A DNA stretch of 64,000 nt from Rosa chinensis (Eukaryota > Streptophyta > Magnoliopsida > Rosales > Rosaceae). A program made the position numbers and the translations under genes. The notes below the pieces were generated by a model that was given only the letters and a program-made list of their open reading frames with translations, made no database searches and was not told where the DNA came from. Where the stretch lies: assembly GCF_002994745.2 (NCBI RefSeq), contig NC_037089.1, positions 77,834,347 to 77,898,346 on the forward strand, written 5' to 3'. Positions 59,894-64,000 of this stretch are shown here, piece after piece; the stretch's first letter is position 1; every line of letters begins with the position of its first letter.

Positions 59894-62800
59894 TCAAATT
59901 TGGAGACCAACTGAAGCCAAGCACAGCTTCAGTTTACTTATTGACACAGACTTAGTCAACATAATAGCAGGATTCTCACTTCCTTGAATCTTCAACAATT
60001 GCAGCACTTCATTCTCCACAAGTTCTCGTATGTAGTGATACTTCATAGGAATGTGTTTAGTCCTTGAATGAAAAGCAGGGTTCTTTGCCAAGTGAATTGA
60101 ACTTTGACTATCACTGTGCAATGTACAATTCTCTTGCTTTTTACCCAATTCCTCCAACAGACCCTTTAGCTACACCATCTCCTTACCAGCCTCTGAGACT
60201 GCTACATACTCGGACTCCTTTGTAGACAGGACAACTTTCCCTTGCAAATTTGATACCCAAGAGACGGCAGCACCACCCACAGTATACACATAACCAGTAG
60301 TACTCCGATAAGTATCATAATCTCCTGCCAAGTCTACATCAACATATCCTTGTAGTTCAGCACTACCTCTCTTGAAACAAAGAGACATATCAGTAGTACC
60401 CCGAAGATACCTCATGATCCACTTCACAGCCTCCCAATGTTGCTTTCCTGGATTACTCGTGTACCTACTCACCACTCCAACTGTATGAGCAATATCGGGT
60501 CTAGTACACACCATAGCATACATTAAGCATCCAACTGCCGATGCATAAGGTACATTCTTCATATATTCTTTCTCTTTTTCGCTCTTGGGTGATTGTTCCT
60601 TGGACAATTTAAAGTGAGCCGCCAACGGTGTTCCTACAGCCTTCAATTCATCCATATTGAATCGCTTAAGCACCTTCTCAACATACTCCGCTTATGAAAG
60701 CTTCAGAGTACCAACCACTTTATCACGGATAATCTTTATACCTAAGATTTTCTTCGCCTCACCCAAATCCTTCATCGCGAATTGGTTTGACATCTCCCTC
60801 TCTTCAACTTCTCAATCTCATTGAAGTCTTCCCCAGCTATCAACATATTATCCATATACAGTAAAAGAATGATGTAAGATTTGTCAAACCTCTTGAAGTA
60901 ACAACAGTGATCGGATTGACATCTTTTGTAGCCACTCCCTCACATGAAAGCATCAAATTTCTTGTACCACTATCTTGGGGCTTGTTTCAAGTCATAAAGG
61001 CTCTTTTGTAGTTTGCATACCAAGTCCTCCTTACCATGTGCTATAAAACCTTGTGGTTGCTTCATGTATATGACCTCCTTCAAATCACCATGAAGAAAAG
61101 CAGTCTTGACGTCTTGCTGCTCCAAATACAGACCTTCAGCTTCCATTAAACCAAGCACCACCTGGACTGTGGTATGTTTCACAACCGGCGAAAAGATCTC
61201 ATCAAAATCAATTCTCTCCTTTTGCTGAAAACCTTTCACAACTAACCTTGCCTTGTAACGTTTGCTCCCATCAACTTCTTGCTTAATCTTGTAAATCCAC
61301 TTGTTATGCAATGCTTTCTTGCCTGTTGGTAACTTAGCTAACCCCCAAGTATTGTTGGATATGAGAGAGTCTATCTCATCTTGTATGGCACCCTCCCACT
61401 TAGTAGAATCTTTATGTTGCATTGCCTCATCATAACTCACAGGTTCACCATAGTCAGTTAACAGCAAATAGTTAGCACAAGGCGAGTATCTATCAGCTGG
61501 TATTCCTTTAGTACTTCTTGATGATACTCTTGGCACAAAATGAGGTGTCACTGGCTCATCACTAGGAACTTGTTCTTCAGGTTGTGCGACCTTAGGAGCT
61601 TCTTGTTATTGTCGTTCCTCCCCATGATTTCCCTCAGACACATCTTCATTGGACAATTCTTCCAACCTTGCAAATTGCCGATCTTTTCTTACAAAACTTT
61701 TAGGCTCTGCTGCTTGCCTATTCTTGTACATCACCTCTTCATTAAAGATGACATTCTTGCTCCTTACAACTTTCTTATTTAGCATATCCCAAAACCTATA
61801 GCCAAGCTCGTCACCGCCATAGCCTATGAATATGCACTTTTGAAACTTGGGATCCAACTTGCTTCTCGCACCGGACTCAATGTGAACATATGCCACGCAA
61901 CCAAACAATCTTAAATGCGATAGGCCTATCTCTTTTCCACTTCATTTTTCCTTAGGTAGGAGATGATTCAATGGTACTGATGGTCCATGGTTAATTAAAT
62001 AAGTAGCAGTATTAACGGCATCAGCCCAAAACATGTCTGACAATCCTGCGTGTATCCTCATACTCCTTGCGCGCTTATTCAGAGTCCAATTCATGTGTTC
62101 AGCCACTCCATTCTGCTATGGAGTTCCGGGAATTGTCTTTTCCATCCTAATCCCATTCTCTGCACAATACTCTTTGAAATCATTACCACAGTATTCACCT
62201 CCATTATCCGACCTCAGACATTTGATCTTCGACTTGGTCTCATTTTCTACGATCGCCTTCCACTTCTTGAAAGTATCAAATACTTCCCATTTATTTTTCA
62301 AGAAATAAACCCATACTTTCTTGTGGAGTCATCAATATAAGTCACATAGTACTTTGAGCCACCTAACGAAAGCTCCGGTACAGGTCCCCACACGTCAGTA
62401 TGAACCAACTCTAGTTTTGTATCTTTTGGAGCCTTGCCACCCTTTAAGAAACTACCAACCTTTTGCTTCCCAAATATGCAGTCTTCACAAAGCCCAATCT
62501 TCACTGAGTCCACACCATGTAGTTTACCCTTCGACTGAAGTACACTCATACCTTTCTCATTGATGTGCCCAAGTCTATGATGACATAAGTATGCATCTTC
62601 ATTTTTCTCAACGATCGCAGTTCCTTCATTGTTCTCAATAATAGCAACAATATTCGAGGTCGTATAAAGTGTCCATGTCTTGATTCCACTAGCTAACACC
62701 ATAGCTCCTTTACACACCTTCCACGTACCTTTCTCAAAGGTAGTGCGACATCCTTTATCATCCAACTGACCCACAGAGATCAAATTCCTCTTCAACCGCG

Positions 62801-63845
62801 GTATGTGTCTAACATTGGTCAAGGTCCATGTTCCACCATTTGTCAGCAAAATCTTCACATCACCCCTTCCCACAATCTCCAAGGCTCTACCATTAGCAAG
62901 AAACACTTTGCCAAAATTACAACGTCGGTAATTCACCATGAGCTCTTGTTGTGAAGTTGAGTGAAATGACGCTCTAGAGTCTATGATCCATGACTCCAAT
63001 GGTGCTTCAGTAACGCTTAGTACAAGTGCATCCAAATCAAACTCAGTTGTGTTTGCCATCTTCATTGTCTCCTTCCACTGGTTATAGTCTCTCTTGACAT
63101 GTCCAGATTTCCCATAATGCCAACACCCATCGGACCACTTTCCTGATTTAGACACGCTTCGGCCTTTTCCAGGTGCCCTAGACTTGGACCTTCCACGATT
63201 GTTGTTTGATTTCTTGTTGAACGTTCTACCTCTATTTTCTATAGAGAGAACAGAACTTGAAGGATCTTCAAGGTTACTTTGTCTTCGCATCTCTTCATTC
63301 AGAAGAATGTCACGCACATCATTAAACTTCAGCTTCTTCGTAGTCCCAGCTCCACTAGAAATCGAGTTCACAGTCACATCCCAATCCGAAGGCCAGGAAG
63401 TCAACAACACCAAAGCTTTGATGTGTTCGTCGAATTTAACATCCACCGATGCTAGTTGCTCGATAATATCACCAACTATCCCAACTTGCTGGTGACCATA
63501 TTTACCCTTACCCATCTTCAAAGTGAACAGCCGCCTCATCAAGTACAACTGTTGAACGGCATTTGGCTTCTCATACATATTGGACAAACTATTCATCATC
63601 CCCTTCAACGTAGTCTCCTTGATAACAAATTGCCATACATCATTCGAAAGTGATAGTCGAACAGCTCCAAGGGCCATCCTATCAATCTCTACAAATTCTT
63701 CCTCTTTCATATCTTTTGGGAGCTTGCCCTATAAAGTCTTGGCAAGCTTCTTCATATTCAAGTAGTCCTTGATTTGTAACCTCCATAGGCTAAAGTCATT
63801 ACCGTCAAACTTATCGACCCTCTTCTCAACGTCTTCTATGCTCAT
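59894..63845 (-). pseudogene. Gag-pol remnant of minus-strand copia element
   Basis: The frame is broken into at least four pieces: 62298-63710, 61606-62301, 60970-61551 and 59894-60673. Key residues are lost. The zinc knuckle reads CWHYGKSGHVKRDY, where Cys would be expected at two places. The protease site reads DSRA instead of DSGA. The RT active site near 60855 reads YMDN instead of YxDD. RNase H blocks remain recognisable (LAGDYDTYRSTTGY and STKESEYVAVSEA). It cannot transpose on its own. Confidence 0.9.
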
Positions 63846-63881
63846 TGTTTTCAGTCTAGAGCCTAAGCTCTGATACCACTT

Positions 63882-64000
63882 TGTTAGGAATTTGACCTAA
63901 AATTCCTCTTGCGGAAGCAGACAAGTGCAAAACAATATAGATAAACAATCGAGAAAACAAACACGAACTTGTTAACGAGGTCCATCAAAGAACTTTGCCT
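63882..64000 (-). repeat. 5' LTR of minus-strand copia element, truncated by window end
   Basis: Starts TGTTAGGAATTTGACC just outside the primer-binding site and parallels 59337-59455. The rest lies beyond the window. Confidence 0.9.

Larger units (their letters stand above)
59337..64000 (-). mobile_element. Ty1/copia (Tnt1/Tork-like) retrotransposon, minus strand, partial
   Basis: The 3' LTR is 59337-59794 and the 5' LTR starts at 63882 and leaves the window. In both the outer part reads TTAGGAATTTGACC and TTGTTAACGAGGT. The primer site (inverse of TGGTATCAGAGC) is at 63867-63878 and the purine tract is at 59795-59812. Gag starts at 63845 (MSIEDVEKRVDKFDG) and has a stop at 63729-63731. Coding order on the minus strand is gag, zinc knuckle, protease, integrase, RT and RNase H, as in Tnt1-94-type elements. 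The element sits in the retroposon fragment to its left. The terminal TG at the left end reads TA. Confidence 0.92.

Noticed and set aside
1..64000. CRISPR array, prokaryotic operon or viral genome
   Set aside because: No regularly spaced repeats or ribosome-binding sites; genes are intron-bearing plant genes. The pol-like regions have copia domain order, LTRs and TSDs.

Overview
The window is a piece of a flowering-plant nuclear genome. Evidence: multi-exon genes with GT..AG introns, AT-rich intergenic DNA, plant-only families (ULTRAPETALA, PGG-type ankyrin proteins, long PPR proteins), and many nested transposons (Ty1/copia, MULE, hAT and Harbinger MITEs, poly-A retroposons). The gene set fits a rosid eudicot. 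I lean towards Rosaceae (strawberry/rose/apple relatives) from the look of several repeats, but that is recollection and was not tested.

Layout. 1-9.7 kb: the 3' part of an ankyrin-repeat/PGG membrane-protein gene whose 7.1-kb intron holds two MULE-like elements with 9- and 10-bp target-site duplications (TSDs). A solo LTR is nested in the first and a hAT MITE in the second. 11.0-13.4 kb: an LTO1 homologue, then a formimidoyltransferase-like gene. 14.3-16.2 kb: a poly-A retroposon carrying a solo LTR. 17.0-18.8 kb: a second formimidoyltransferase-like gene, convergent with a GT14 glucuronosyltransferase gene (19.0-21.4 kb, minus). 22.6-25.5 kb: a Harbinger MITE split by a retroposon, then a decayed LINE. 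25.5-30.1 kb: no gene seen. 30.5-33.5 kb: ULTRAPETALA. 34.6-37.5 kb: NAF1 (minus). 38.5-51.1 kb: a repeat-rich block with several MITEs, one complete but dead copia element, one small zinc-ribbon gene, and a tandem duplication of about 0.8 kb whose copies later took different insertions. 51.2-56.9 kb: two convergent intronless PPR genes. 57.9-58.3 kb: a small secreted Cys-containing peptide gene with a duplicated upstream block. 58.8-64 kb: a retroposon fragment interrupted by a second, decayed copia element on the minus strand that runs off the window.

The genes do not form one pathway. They are ordinary nuclear genes: Fe-S delivery to ABCE1 (LTO1), folate-type one-carbon chemistry (two FTCD-N-like genes), arabinogalactan glucuronidation (GT14), trithorax-type control of meristems (ULT), H/ACA snoRNP assembly (NAF1), organelle RNA metabolism (two PPRs). 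No virus, CRISPR array, tRNA or rRNA was seen. The most unusual features are the crossed TIR structure of the second MULE and its captured gene fragment, the duplication whose two copies date each other's insertions, and the unrecognised peptide with a repeated CSxYxRxCP motif. Exon borders and insertion ends were read by hand from splice sites, codon phase and TSDs; no alignment or database search was run.
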